Shown here in pieces: positions 15,275 through 21,131 of a stretch of DNA of 39,080 bases (within the stretch, counting starts at the first letter, position 1; each line of letters starts with the position of its first letter). The stretch comes from an uncultured Candidatus Saccharibacteria bacterium. Its GTDB lineage: Bacteria; Patescibacteriota; Saccharimonadia; Saccharimonadales; Saccharimonadaceae. The notes under the pieces are model-generated. The model was not told the origin of the DNA and made no database searches. It was given only the letters and a program-made list of their open reading frames with translations. The position numbers and the translations under genes were made by a program. The DNA lies in NCBI GenBank assembly GCA_938041435.1, contig CALISR010000004.1, forward strand, positions 1 to 39,080, in the 5' to 3' direction.

Positions 15275-15303
15275 ATTGTAGCTCATATAACAAGCAAAAG
15301 CAA
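15275..15303 (-). promoter_or_regulatory. Early promoter for the recombination operon
   Basis: On the minus strand TTGCTT (15303-15298), a 17-bp spacer and TACAAT (15280-15275). The stretch from -10 through AGAATCATAAGCAA and GAGAGGAGAA is almost identical to that of the promoter at 17041-17069. Confidence 0.78.
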
Positions 15304-15346
15304 GAGGTTTTTGGGAGATTCTCAAACCGGCCATTGCTAGGCTTAG

Positions 15347-15410
15347 TATGCGCACGGGTGCGTAGGGGTATGCGCACGGGTGCGTAGGGGTATGCGCACG
15401 GGTGCGTAGG
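15347..15410. repeat. Three 22-bp iterons, putative replication origin
   Basis: Three adjacent head-to-tail copies of a 22-bp unit start at 15347, 15369 and 15391; the third lacks the last two bases. Each contains the near-palindrome TGCGCAC-GG-GTGCGTA, so each could bind a dimeric initiator. An AT-rich stretch follows directly. The region lies between divergent promoters and just upstream of a replication-initiator-like gene, which is the layout of an iteron-type plasmid origin. Confidence 0.75.
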
Positions 15411-15484
15411 TATATATATAGACAACATAAATTAATAACATAACACTAACGCGCTCACTTCGTTCGCTTGTTGCGGCAAGCCGC
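15411..15484. other. AT-rich tract and hairpin of the putative origin
   Basis: 15411-15446 is nearly pure A/T (TATATATA then AATTAATAACATAA), a candidate unwinding element beside the iterons. It is followed by a GC-rich hairpin GCGG-CAAG-CCGC (15473-15484). I see no protein-coding signal between 15304 and 15651. Confidence 0.6.
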
Positions 15485-15513
15485 GAACCAATAAAAAACA
15501 CAACGAAAGATTC

Positions 15514-15542
15514 TTGATTATGATTACTATGTGTGCTATTAT
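15514..15542 (+). promoter_or_regulatory. Promoter for the replication genes
   Basis: TTGATT (15514-15519), a 17-bp spacer and TATTAT (15537-15542). Transcription from near 15549 would give a leader of about 100 nt before the first start codon at 15652. Confidence 0.7.
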
Positions 15543-15551
15543 TAGAAGTAC

Positions 15552-15635
15552 AGGCGGGTTGTTCAAAGCAAACAAGCATTTACGAGGACAACCACCGATG
15601 CCCGCCTATGCTCGGTGGTCGTGTCCTCGGGACAC
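15552..15635 (+). promoter_or_regulatory. Structured leader with pseudoknot potential before the rep genes
   Basis: GAGGAC-ACCACCGA (15584-15598) pairs with TCGGTGGT-GTCCTC (15612-15628). The 13-nt loop holds CCCGCCT (15601-15607), which is complementary to AGGCGGG upstream (15552-15558): a pseudoknot geometry. A competing hairpin GTGTCC-TCG-GGACAC (15621-15635) uses the same GTCC bases. These alternatives just before a ribosome binding site resemble the copy-control leaders of some plasmid rep genes. Confidence 0.55.
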
Positions 15636-15651
15636 GAAAGGAAATAGGAAC

Positions 15652-16020
15652 ATGAACCAAGAAGGGTACAAGCACGAAGTGCCAGCATATCATCTGATGA
15701 TGCTTTATCTTGCAGCCTATAGTAGGGATATAGAGCGAGCACAGTGTGCTTTTAGAGTATACAAGTATCTAGCGGAGAGACGTCGTGAACTTATCCCAGG
15801 CAAAGAAAAAGGTGTTATTTGTACATGGAAAGATGTAGCACGATCGTTGAAGCTAGACACAAAAAGCGCTTTTCATGCTTTCAAAACATTAAGAGATTTG
15901 CGTTGGGTTACAAAAGAATATGTTGGAGGTAGCCCAGTGTACTATCGTGTCATATCACCAGATGGAACGTTAGATATGGCAATTTTTATATTTGGCGGAG
16001 ACATCAATAAATGGAGTTAG
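15652..16020 (+). CDS. Winged-helix-like protein upstream of the replication initiator
   Basis: A 122-residue protein beginning MNQEGYKHEV. ATG 15652 has GAAAGGAAATAGGA upstream; the longer frame from 15514 overlaps the promoter and is rejected. The core (ICTWKDVARSLKLDTKSAFHA then FKTLRDLRWV and a YYRVIS strand) is a good helix-turn-helix plus wing. It is probably a DNA-binding partner of the initiator, acting at the origin or on the leader, though an autonomous regulator is equally possible. The stop lies inside the start of the next gene (10-nt overlap), so both are co-translated. Confidence 0.65.
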   Translation: MNQEGYKHEVPAYHLMMLYLAAYSRDIERAQCAFRVYKYLAERRRELIPGKEKGVICTWKDVARSLKLDTKSAFHAFKTLRDLRWVTKEYVGGSPVYYRVISPDGTLDMAIFIFGGDINKWS

Positions 16021-17057
16021 GAGATAAAAACCACCAGGCTGGCTGGACAGGATACATAAATGCAGATGTACGATATGATAAGCGGCTGACTAATACAGCA
16101 AAGATAATCATGGTCGAAATATCAGCCCTCACCAATATGAAGGGCTACGCATGGTGCACTAATCAGTATCTTGCAGATGCATTTGACCTTTCAAGGTCGC
16201 AAGTATCACGTATCATTAGGAAGTTGGCAGAGTGTGGCTACATCAATGTGTACCTTAACCCAGGCGGAGAGCGCTATATCACGATCACCAGTAACGACCG
16301 ACCGGTACCTAGTGGTTTTAAAAAGGACTACACGAAAAAAGCAGAGCCAGAGAACGAGCAAGACGATGAACTACTTAAAGCGGCTACCATTGTCGAAGAG
16401 CTTTTGCTAGAAGCGAATCCAGTAGACACTAGCGAGACAGAATTGCGCGAACTTACCACAGCAGAGCAATGCGCTCTGCAGACAAAGAATATTGAGGCAG
16501 ACAACTACGACCGTCGTGGCAATATTATTGATGATGACTTGTATCATAAGCTCAAACTAGAGGTTATTGCCGAATCAGACACTACAACCGAAGCAGAGAA
16601 ACAGCCAGAGCAATCTCCCGCCAAACAAATCGAGGCTAATACACAGCCTAATAACATCTCAACAGAGGTAGCGACAGTATCAAATAACGCGCCGGCACAA
16701 CACAATAACCCATATGGCTCACTCGCTACACCCATGACAAGTACAAGGAAGAATTATAACCCCGCCGAAAAGGCATTTTACGACGCAGCAAAGGCTCTTG
16801 GGGTAAGTATTGCAAATCATAATCAGGCGCGCAGCTGGGTTAAAGAGGTGGTGAGGACTAGAGGGCTTGAATCAACAGTAAAGTACTTTGATTTTATGCG
16901 TCTGATATTCCCTAAATGGGAGTATGAATATAAACCAAACATTGACTCCGCACATGACCTTGCGATGAAAGCAGCTAAGATTGAACAACTTATTCAAAGG
17001 CAGCAACGCGAGAATGCTCGTAAAATTAACTACGACAATATTGACTTTTATGGCTAG
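16011..17057 (+). CDS. Replication initiator-like protein with N-terminal winged helix
   Basis: A 348-residue protein. Residues about 10-95 form the winged-helix module common to phage and plasmid replication proteins: a GYINADVRYDKRLTNTAKII start, WCTNQYLADAFDLSRSQVSR recognition region, IIRKLAECGYI and a strand-rich wing. A long acidic, low-complexity linker rich in Glu, Thr and Asn follows (about 105-245). The C-terminal domain (about 250-330) is helical and resembles the DnaD-like tails that recruit host loaders. Next to iterons and with no phage polymerase or helicase present, it probably opens the origin and hands over to the host replisome. The family role is known; target binding is inference. 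Confidence 0.75.
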   Translation: MELGDKNHQAGWTGYINADVRYDKRLTNTAKIIMVEISALTNMKGYAWCTNQYLADAFDLSRSQVSRIIRKLAECGYINVYLNPGGERYITITSNDRPVPSGFKKDYTKKAEPENEQDDELLKAATIVEELLLEANPVDTSETELRELTTAEQCALQTKNIEADNYDRRGNIIDDDLYHKLKLEVIAESDTTTEAEKQPEQSPAKQIEANTQPNNISTEVATVSNNAPAQHNNPYGSLATPMTSTRKNYNPAEKAFYDAAKALGVSIANHNQARSWVKEVVRTRGLESTVKYFDFMRLIFPKWEYEYKPNIDSAHDLAMKAAKIEQLIQRQQRENARKINYDNIDFYG

Positions 17058-17069
17058 TAACCTTACAAT
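17041..17069 (+). promoter_or_regulatory. Early promoter inside the 3' end of the initiator gene
   Basis: TTGACT (17041-17046), a 17-bp spacer and TACAAT (17064-17069). The -35 lies within coding sequence. The leader is nearly identical to that of the annealase promoter at 15275. Confidence 0.8.
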
Positions 17070-17101
17070 AGAATCATAAGCAAGAGAGGAGAAAATGCTT
17101 T

Positions 17102-17461
17102 ATGACAAAATATCAAATCACCACTTATGATGGAACGGTACACACCATCGAAGGGAACACACAGCAAGAGGTGAAGCGTATGGTAGAGTTTTTCGGGCTC
17201 ATGCCAGTAAAGATGGCAGACGGCACAACCGAAATGTTTGCCAAGGGCGCTGTACAGCACATGAAAATGGTCAAGGATGATACTACACTCCCTCCAGAGC
17301 AACGCCTAGCCATGGGTGACCAAAAAGATAATCGCAGCACAGGCCCAGAGGCTGAAGCAGCTAAAGCATGGCGAGAACACTGTGGACACGACTTTAAGCT
17401 TATGGGTGACAAGGAAGCCCGCGAGCAGTTCATGAAAGACTATATGGGGGACGAAGCCTAA
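17102..17461 (+). CDS. Hypothetical early protein
   Basis: A 119-residue protein. The N-terminus (KYQITTYDGTVHTIEG then TQQEVKRMVEFFG) has the strand-strand-helix form seen repeatedly in this early region. The C-terminal half is helical and acidic. Residues encoded at 17335-17360 (STGPEAEA) share a 26-nt identical stretch with the gene at 19224. Preceded by GAGAGGAGAA and a strong promoter. Function unknown; a host-directed early protein is plausible. Confidence 0.6.
   Translation: MTKYQITTYDGTVHTIEGNTQQEVKRMVEFFGLMPVKMADGTTEMFAKGAVQHMKMVKDDTTLPPEQRLAMGDQKDNRSTGPEAEAAKAWREHCGHDFKLMGDKEAREQFMKDYMGDEA
17335..17360 (+). repeat. 26-nt coding repeat, copy 1 (copy 2 at 19298-19323)
   Basis: The sequence beginning CAGCACAGGCCCAGAGGCTG is identical in the genes at 17102 and 19224, in the same reading frame (STGPEAEA). 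The rest of the two proteins is unrelated by eye. Confidence 0.7.
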
Positions 17462-17619
17462 TGGACAATCTACCACCGGTAACGGGTATCGCTAGTGGTG
17501 AGGTGTCCCTAGACGAACCAGACGATAAAGACATATATGCAGAGACAAAAGTACGGCAAAATCCACATACACCAGATGAAGACCTCGAGTCGTTAGGAGC
17601 ACTAGAATATGAAGAATAA
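17461..17619 (+). CDS. Hypothetical 52-residue acidic protein
   Basis: A 52-residue protein starting MDNLPPVTGIASGE. ATG overlaps the previous stop by one base (TAATG), and its end overlaps the next gene. Strongly acidic and probably disordered. Short acidic proteins can act as DNA mimics, but size and sequence give no real support for that here. The family is unrecognised. Confidence 0.5.
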   Translation: MDNLPPVTGIASGEVSLDEPDDKDIYAETKVRQNPHTPDEDLESLGALEYEE

Positions 17620-17827
17620 CCCTCTACCTCGCGCTGAGCAACGTCTTGGCGCGAGAGTTGTATCATTAGCCATTCAAACAAATCCAAGCTTACTTCGCAC
17701 AATGTATTCTCATAATAAGGGTCTAACCCTATACCTGTGGCAAGACGATAAATGGATACCAGTTGGCCCTCACTTAAACGTTTTAAAAAAGACTCGAAAA
17801 AGTCGTAAAAAAGTATTGCAATCGTAA
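17609..17827 (+). CDS. Hypothetical small basic protein
   Basis: A 72-residue basic protein with a helical N-terminus, a LTLYLWQDDKWIPVG beta hairpin and a Lys/Arg-rich tail (KKTRKSRKK). AGGAGC lies 9 nt upstream. The charge suggests nucleic-acid binding. It is the last gene before a further promoter. The family is unrecognised. Confidence 0.5.
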   Translation: MKNNPLPRAEQRLGARVVSLAIQTNPSLLRTMYSHNKGLTLYLWQDDKWIPVGPHLNVLKKTRKSRKKVLQS

Positions 17828-17844
17828 GCAACGGGGTGTATAGT
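17816..17844 (+). promoter_or_regulatory. Early promoter
   Basis: TTGCAA (17816-17821), a 17-bp spacer and TATAGT (17839-17844), followed by AGAAACATAACC, the shared leader motif, and an AAAGGAAAGGAAGG ribosome binding site. Confidence 0.72.
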
Positions 17845-17879
17845 AGAAACATAACCAAAGGAAAGGAAGGAACACAACA

Positions 17880-18032
17880 ATGGACAACGTAACATACAAG
17901 CTCGAGCAGATGGAGAACGAAGGTATGATTGAGCAGATGCACCACGACTGGTATGCATTCCGCATCAAGAACAGCTGGGCACGCAACATGAAAGCTCTCT
18001 GGCAGCGCTGGTTGATGAGCACAGTAAAGTAA
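17880..18032 (+). CDS. Hypothetical 50-residue protein
   Basis: A 50-residue protein (MDNVTYKLEQMENEG start) that is helical and Met/Trp-rich towards the C-terminus (NSWARNMKALWQRWLM), which could be an amphipathic membrane-lying helix. It has a good promoter and ribosome binding site. The family is unrecognised. Confidence 0.5.
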   Translation: MDNVTYKLEQMENEGMIEQMHHDWYAFRIKNSWARNMKALWQRWLMSTVK

Positions 18033-18075
18033 CTAACAATAAAACAATGTGGTGGGCAGAAAGAGGAGAATGACA

Positions 18076-18255
18076 ATGTTTACTACAGCAATCGAAGGGT
18101 TACACGAAACCTACGAATACCGCCAGGCTAGCGTCGTACGAAAACTATGGATGGACTTTATTACTACGGTATTTCTATCTGTACTGTTTCTCAGCTTTAT
18201 CTACTCGGTATATTTAGCTCTATCAGGCCTAGTATGTCTAGCAACGGGGATTTAG
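18076..18255 (+). CDS. Hypothetical small membrane protein
   Basis: A 59-residue protein with one long or two short transmembrane helices (about residues 27-58). ATG 18076 is preferred over 18070 because AGAGGAG is then 7 nt upstream. The N-terminal part is polar. Function unknown. Confidence 0.55.
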   Translation: MFTTAIEGLHETYEYRQASVVRKLWMDFITTVFLSVLFLSFIYSVYLALSGLVCLATGI

Positions 18256-18256
18256 T

Positions 18257-18394
18257 ATGTTAGTAGATATTACAGATCAATATCTAGAAAGTGATACAAA
18301 GGTAATTGAGGATATTATGGTTTACAACGCACGAGAACGAATTATTCAATTAATTTTAGAGGAAAAGGCTAATGAAGAGATTTTACACAGTTGA
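18257..18394 (+). CDS. Hypothetical 45-residue protein
   Basis: A 45-residue acidic helical protein (MLVDITDQYLESD start). It begins one base after the previous stop and overlaps the next gene by 23 nt in another frame. There is no strong ribosome binding site, so expression would depend on coupling. It is supported only by position and an uninterrupted frame. Confidence 0.35.
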   Translation: MLVDITDQYLESDTKVIEDIMVYNARERIIQLILEEKANEEILHS

Positions 18395-18611
18395 TGCCGT
18401 CAGTGAAAGCGGATTTACAGTATATTGGAATCCAACCACAGCTAGGTTTGAATATGGTGACTCGCCAGATAATTTGTACAGCAAGTACACAGATGCACTC
18501 AGAGAGTACCGCATGGCAATTGATGAAGCGGCTGGCTGCAATATGCTGAGCGTAAAACTCAAGGAGAGAGTAGAGGACGGACAAACTCACATAGCATTAG
18601 GGCAAATATAG
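18372..18611 (+). CDS. Small early protein, family A copy 1
   Basis: A 79-residue alpha/beta protein. It aligns end to end with the products at 18765 and 19890: a strand with V-D/E-A, a (W/Y)-(N/E)-P-x-T turn, a helix with EF/EY, then the V-x-L strand. These are diverged duplicates in tandem. Each is followed by a small helical gene (family B). GAGGAAAAGG precedes the start. Function unknown. Confidence 0.6.
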   Translation: MKRFYTVDAVSESGFTVYWNPTTARFEYGDSPDNLYSKYTDALREYRMAIDEAAGCNMLSVKLKERVEDGQTHIALGQI

Positions 18612-18772
18612 GCCACCTCTCCTATAGGGTTGGCGATATTACCGCCCTGTCCAAGCTCTCCAGAGAGACAAGAGAGGAGGTTGAGCGCATCAGCAGAAAA
18701 CTATATAGCCTCTCTCAGCTAATGTGGAATTTACAAGATAAAGTAATAGAGGAGCTAGACAAAGATGTATAG
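18596..18772 (+). pseudogene. Family B coiled-coil remnant lacking a standard start codon
   Basis: An open frame from 18527 to 18772 encodes DITALSKLSRETREEVERIS and a helix ending VIEELDKDV, clearly similar to the end of the family B protein at 18961 (ETRE, S-(R/K)-K, EEL in register). The stop overlaps the next ATG (ATGTATAG), as in a coupled gene. No ATG, GTG or TTG lies before the conserved part; ATT 18596 or ATA 18608 would be needed, so it is either a start-less relic or uses a rare start. Confidence 0.45.
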
Positions 18773-18989
18773 AGTCGTAGCAATCAAAAGAGATGGTAAG
18801 GCGCAGACCTGGGAACCTGTTACAGGTGTATTTACAGATAACCCAATGCCTACGGCTAATATCTCAAAGAAAAATAAAGCCACAGAGGAATTTAAAAAAT
18901 CACTAGACAAAGTAAATGCAGACGATTACGCACGTGTTCAACTGAGCGAGAAAGACAAGGATGGCGTTTGGCGTAACGAAGGGGGGTAA
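18765..18989 (+). CDS. Small early protein, family A copy 2
   Basis: A 74-residue paralogue of the 18372 and 19890 products (KAQTWEPVTGVF turn, TEEFKKSLD helix, ARVQLSEKD strand). The 3' end overlaps the next gene by 29 nt. The start is coupled to the upstream family B remnant. Function unknown. Confidence 0.6.
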   Translation: MYRVVAIKRDGKAQTWEPVTGVFTDNPMPTANISKKNKATEEFKKSLDKVNADDYARVQLSEKDKDGVWRNEGG

Positions 18990-19227
18990 AAATACCTCAC
19001 GTTTCTTTAAGCAGGATGAGCGCACCATCGTGTCTATCGACAAAGATATGTTCGGCAAAGCTCTAGATTTGTTACTAATATCGTCTCAAGTATTCCAGAT
19101 GATGGATCTTACCGGTATTAGCATAGAGACGAGAGAAGCTATACGCAACCTATCGAAGAAAACACTCGACCTATCAGACGAATACAGTAAAATGAAAGAA
19201 CAAATCAAGGAGGAGCTTTTACGATGA
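18961..19227 (+). CDS. Small helical early protein, family B
   Basis: An 88-residue protein with a polar start and two long helices, the second probably coiled coil (SIETREAIRNLSKKTLDLSD). Similar to the start-less remnant at 18596-18772. Each follows a family A gene, so a two-gene module has been duplicated. The stop overlaps the next ATG (ATGA). Function unknown. Confidence 0.55.
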   Translation: MAFGVTKGGKNTSRFFKQDERTIVSIDKDMFGKALDLLLISSQVFQMMDLTGISIETREAIRNLSKKTLDLSDEYSKMKEQIKEELLR

Positions 19228-19520
19228 AAACTAGGAAAGATCTAAAGGAACCAGAGGAAGCACTACAGTTCGTAATGACTAATATCCAACGTCACTTCAG
19301 CACAGGCCCAGAGGCTGAAGCAGTCCTTGAGCGCATTGAGAAGGATATACACCTATACGGAGACATTTGCAACGTCGAGGGACGCGTCACAGAGTTTCTA
19401 GAGGAGGTAGGCGAGCGTAATCTTACTATGCTCCAGCGTGACTTTGCCAATATTAAATCAGGCAAAAAGACCCACCGAGAGATTGCCAAAGAGCTACGCC
19501 AGGAGTATAATGATTGGTAG
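19224..19520 (+). CDS. Hypothetical helical early protein
   Basis: A 98-residue charged helical protein with a good site AAGGAGGAG upstream. The segment STGPEAEA is encoded by DNA identical over 26 nt to part of the 17102 gene, in the same reading frame. It is the last gene before the structured non-coding stretch. Function unknown. Confidence 0.55.
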   Translation: MKTRKDLKEPEEALQFVMTNIQRHFSTGPEAEAVLERIEKDIHLYGDICNVEGRVTEFLEEVGERNLTMLQRDFANIKSGKKTHREIAKELRQEYNDW

Positions 19521-19775
19521 ATAAGGATCATCCTTATAGCACATTGGATCTGTTGTGGTGTAGCTTTCTTTCGAAACTACTATAACTATAGCCTGCATCT
19601 AATTCCTCCTTTGTTACATGGTTAAGATGCAGGACACACAATACCTTTCTGTGATGGAGCACACCCAATAGCTACCCGTCAAGTCCGCGAGACGGCCCTC
19701 AACAAAAGCACGAAATGTGCTGTCTCGGTAGCTGTGTTCCATGTATTACCCCACCATCTCCTCGGTGGGGTTTAA
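19521..19775 (+). ncRNA. Highly structured non-coding region, candidate RNA
   Basis: No convincing gene lies between 19521 and 19889. A perfect palindrome ATAAGGAT-C-ATCCTTAT (19521-19537) comes first. A 9-bp stem CCTGCATCT/AGATGCAGG (19592-19600 and 19625-19633) then encloses a 24-nt loop containing CCTCCTTT (19605-19612), the anti-Shine-Dalgarno sequence of 16S rRNA. Next come three nested helices with contiguous 3' strands: 19670-19675/19728-19733, 19688-19693/19722-19727 and 19707-19711/19717-19721. A terminator ends it. This density of pairing suggests a functional RNA transcribed with the early genes. Confidence 0.5.
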
Positions 19776-19779
19776 CTTT
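19749..19779 (+). terminator. Rho-independent terminator after the structured region
   Basis: CCCCACC (19749-19755) pairs with GGTGGGG (19764-19770), followed by TTTAACTTT. It ends the first early transcript. Confidence 0.75.
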
Positions 19780-19824
19780 ATCTAGGCTTGTTGTAAATTC
19801 TACCTACAAAATAACTAAAATCTA

Positions 19825-19853
19825 TTGCATCACTCCACAACAAGATGTACAAT
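19825..19853 (+). promoter_or_regulatory. Early promoter for the second small-gene cluster
   Basis: TTGCAT (19825-19830), a 17-bp spacer and TACAAT (19848-19853), followed by ACAAACATAAACATAAGGCA and AGAGGAGAA, matching the shared early leader. Confidence 0.75.
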
Positions 19854-19889
19854 ACAAACATAAACATAAGGCAAAGAGGAGAAGCCACA

Positions 19890-20153
19890 ATGTCAATCTA
19901 TACACACTACACCATTGAAGCCACCACACGGCTCGGAGAGGTATACGTATGGGAACCACTCACTAGTGAGTACGAATACCAGAATAACCAAGAGTCATCG
20001 AATATCAGCTCAGAGGACGAAGCACTCGATGAGTTTGGCTATGCAGTCGCAGCAGCAGATAATGACGAGTACATGAAGGTAAGCCTGCTCCGTGTCACAG
20101 AACTAAGCAACGGCTCATCTGACGTATCGGTAATCAAGTTCAAGAACCTCTAG
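19890..20153 (+). CDS. Small early protein, family A copy 3
   Basis: An 87-residue paralogue of the products at 18372 and 18765: YTIEATTRLGEVYVWEPLT, then a helix with LDEFGYAVAAADN and the MKVSLL strand. ATG 19890 has AGAGGAGAA upstream; a longer frame from 19845 overlaps the promoter and is rejected. It carries a slightly longer C-terminus than its paralogues. Function unknown. Confidence 0.6.
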   Translation: MSIYTHYTIEATTRLGEVYVWEPLTSEYEYQNNQESSNISSEDEALDEFGYAVAAADNDEYMKVSLLRVTELSNGSSDVSVIKFKNL

Positions 20154-20161
20154 GAGAAGCA

Positions 20162-20386
20162 ATGCAGAACTGGAAGGTAAGAAAGAAACTCTACCAGGAG
20201 TCATGGGGGTTAAAGGATATGAGATACCGCCTCCAACTCCTTAGAGAGTTTATAAACGACAAATACTACATCGACAACGCAACTGAATACCTTGACAAAG
20301 CTCTCAGCAATATCGAGCTAGCAATGGATAGTAAGCAACTCAAGAAAGCATACGAACCACTAACAAAAAGGGGAAAGGAGAACTAA
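20162..20386 (+). CDS. Small helical early protein (possible family B relative)
   Basis: A 74-residue, almost wholly helical protein (KLYQESWGLKDMRYRLQLLR). It occupies the family B position after a family A gene, although its sequence is only loosely similar. CTAGGAGAAGC precedes ATG. Function unknown. Confidence 0.5.
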   Translation: MQNWKVRKKLYQESWGLKDMRYRLQLLREFINDKYYIDNATEYLDKALSNIELAMDSKQLKKAYEPLTKRGKEN

Positions 20387-20388
20387 CA

Positions 20389-20556
20389 ATGTACCTATAC
20401 ACAATCGAGTACAAGCGACTCAGCCGAAGCCAGAAAGAGGAATATAAGACAGTAGCAGAAAACGCACGTGTGGCACTCCGTAACCTCGAGCGCTACCGCT
20501 GTAAGCCATACAACTACCGTATTATCAACGTAGAGCATGTAGGCGAGGAGGATTAA
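20389..20556 (+). CDS. Small strand-helix-strand early protein
   Basis: A 55-residue protein: MYLYTIEYKRL strand, a basic helix with VAENARVALRNLE, and a YNYRIINVEHV strand. The same plan recurs in the next three genes (20558, 20748, 21131), indicating serial duplication of a small domain. AAAGGAG lies about 9 nt upstream. Function unknown. Confidence 0.55.
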   Translation: MYLYTIEYKRLSRSQKEEYKTVAENARVALRNLERYRCKPYNYRIINVEHVGEED

Positions 20557-20557
20557 A

Positions 20558-20737
20558 ATGAAACCATACATGATCATCTACCGCAAGAAAGGTATAGCCG
20601 ATACTCTATCTCGTATCGTTAAAGCAAACAATGAGGATGAGGCAGTCTACCTGCTAAAACTAAAACTAGACCCAGACCAAACATACGAACTATCAGTAAA
20701 AGACGTGCGCCTAATGGATAGGGCACTCTCTCGCTAA
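20558..20737 (+). CDS. Small strand-helix-strand early protein
   Basis: A 59-residue protein: MKPYMIIYRKKG strand, NNEDEAVYLLKLKL helix, QTYELSVKDVRL strand. It follows the previous stop by one base. Same fold plan as its neighbours. Function unknown. Confidence 0.55.
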   Translation: MKPYMIIYRKKGIADTLSRIVKANNEDEAVYLLKLKLDPDQTYELSVKDVRLMDRALSR

Positions 20738-20747
20738 AAGGGCCATC

Positions 20748-21131
20748 ATGAATATCTATCTAATCGAAAGAACTAATAAAGAAACAGGCGAAACAAGAAC
20801 TGAAGTAGTAAAAGCTCCATTCTTAGCTGTTGCCTTTCTCGAGCAAGAGACGGAGTACGGGAAAGGATACACGTATAAGCTAGCTGAGCACCTTAAAGTA
20901 AGTACCGCAGACGACCACAACAAGGAGTACAAAGACAATCTAGATAGAATCCATCAATACCAAAAAACTATGGCTGAAAGCTCATACACCAACCCATTTA
21001 CTAGCCCATATAGAGACGATCCAGACATGGCAAAATACGTAGATACAACCAGCCGTCTAACAAGCAACAAACAAGCTCGCCTACGAAAGCTACTCCAAAA
21101 CAATAAGCCACGTAGAGGAGGAATAATCTAA
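20748..21131 (+). CDS. Small strand-helix-strand early protein with extended tail
   Basis: A 127-residue protein. Residues 1-50 have the local strand-helix-strand plan (NIYLIERTNK, PFLAVAFLEQET, YTYKLAEHLKV). The remaining 75 residues are polar and helical, ending in a basic, Arg-rich tail. The stop overlaps the next ATG by one base. Function unknown. Confidence 0.55.
   Translation: MNIYLIERTNKETGETRTEVVKAPFLAVAFLEQETEYGKGYTYKLAEHLKVSTADDHNKEYKDNLDRIHQYQKTMAESSYTNPFTSPYRDDPDMAKYVDTTSRLTSNKQARLRKLLQNNKPRRGGII

Noticed and set aside
15347..15410. CRISPR array
   Set aside because: The three 22-bp repeats abut each other without spacers and sit beside an AT-rich tract, so they are iterons.
17761..17820. 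Terminator hairpin GACT-CGAAA-AAGTC near the end of the 17609 gene
   Set aside because: The stem is weak, lies within coding sequence and has A-rich rather than T-rich sequence after it.
19538..19640. tRNA or tmRNA-like gene
   Set aside because: No GTTCRANNC T-arm or acceptor pairing; the stems present do not form a cloverleaf.
19715..19918. A 67-codon plus-strand frame over the terminator and early promoter
   Set aside because: It covers a terminator, a promoter and the start of the family A gene; composition is non-protein-like. The interval is better read as RNA plus regulatory sites.
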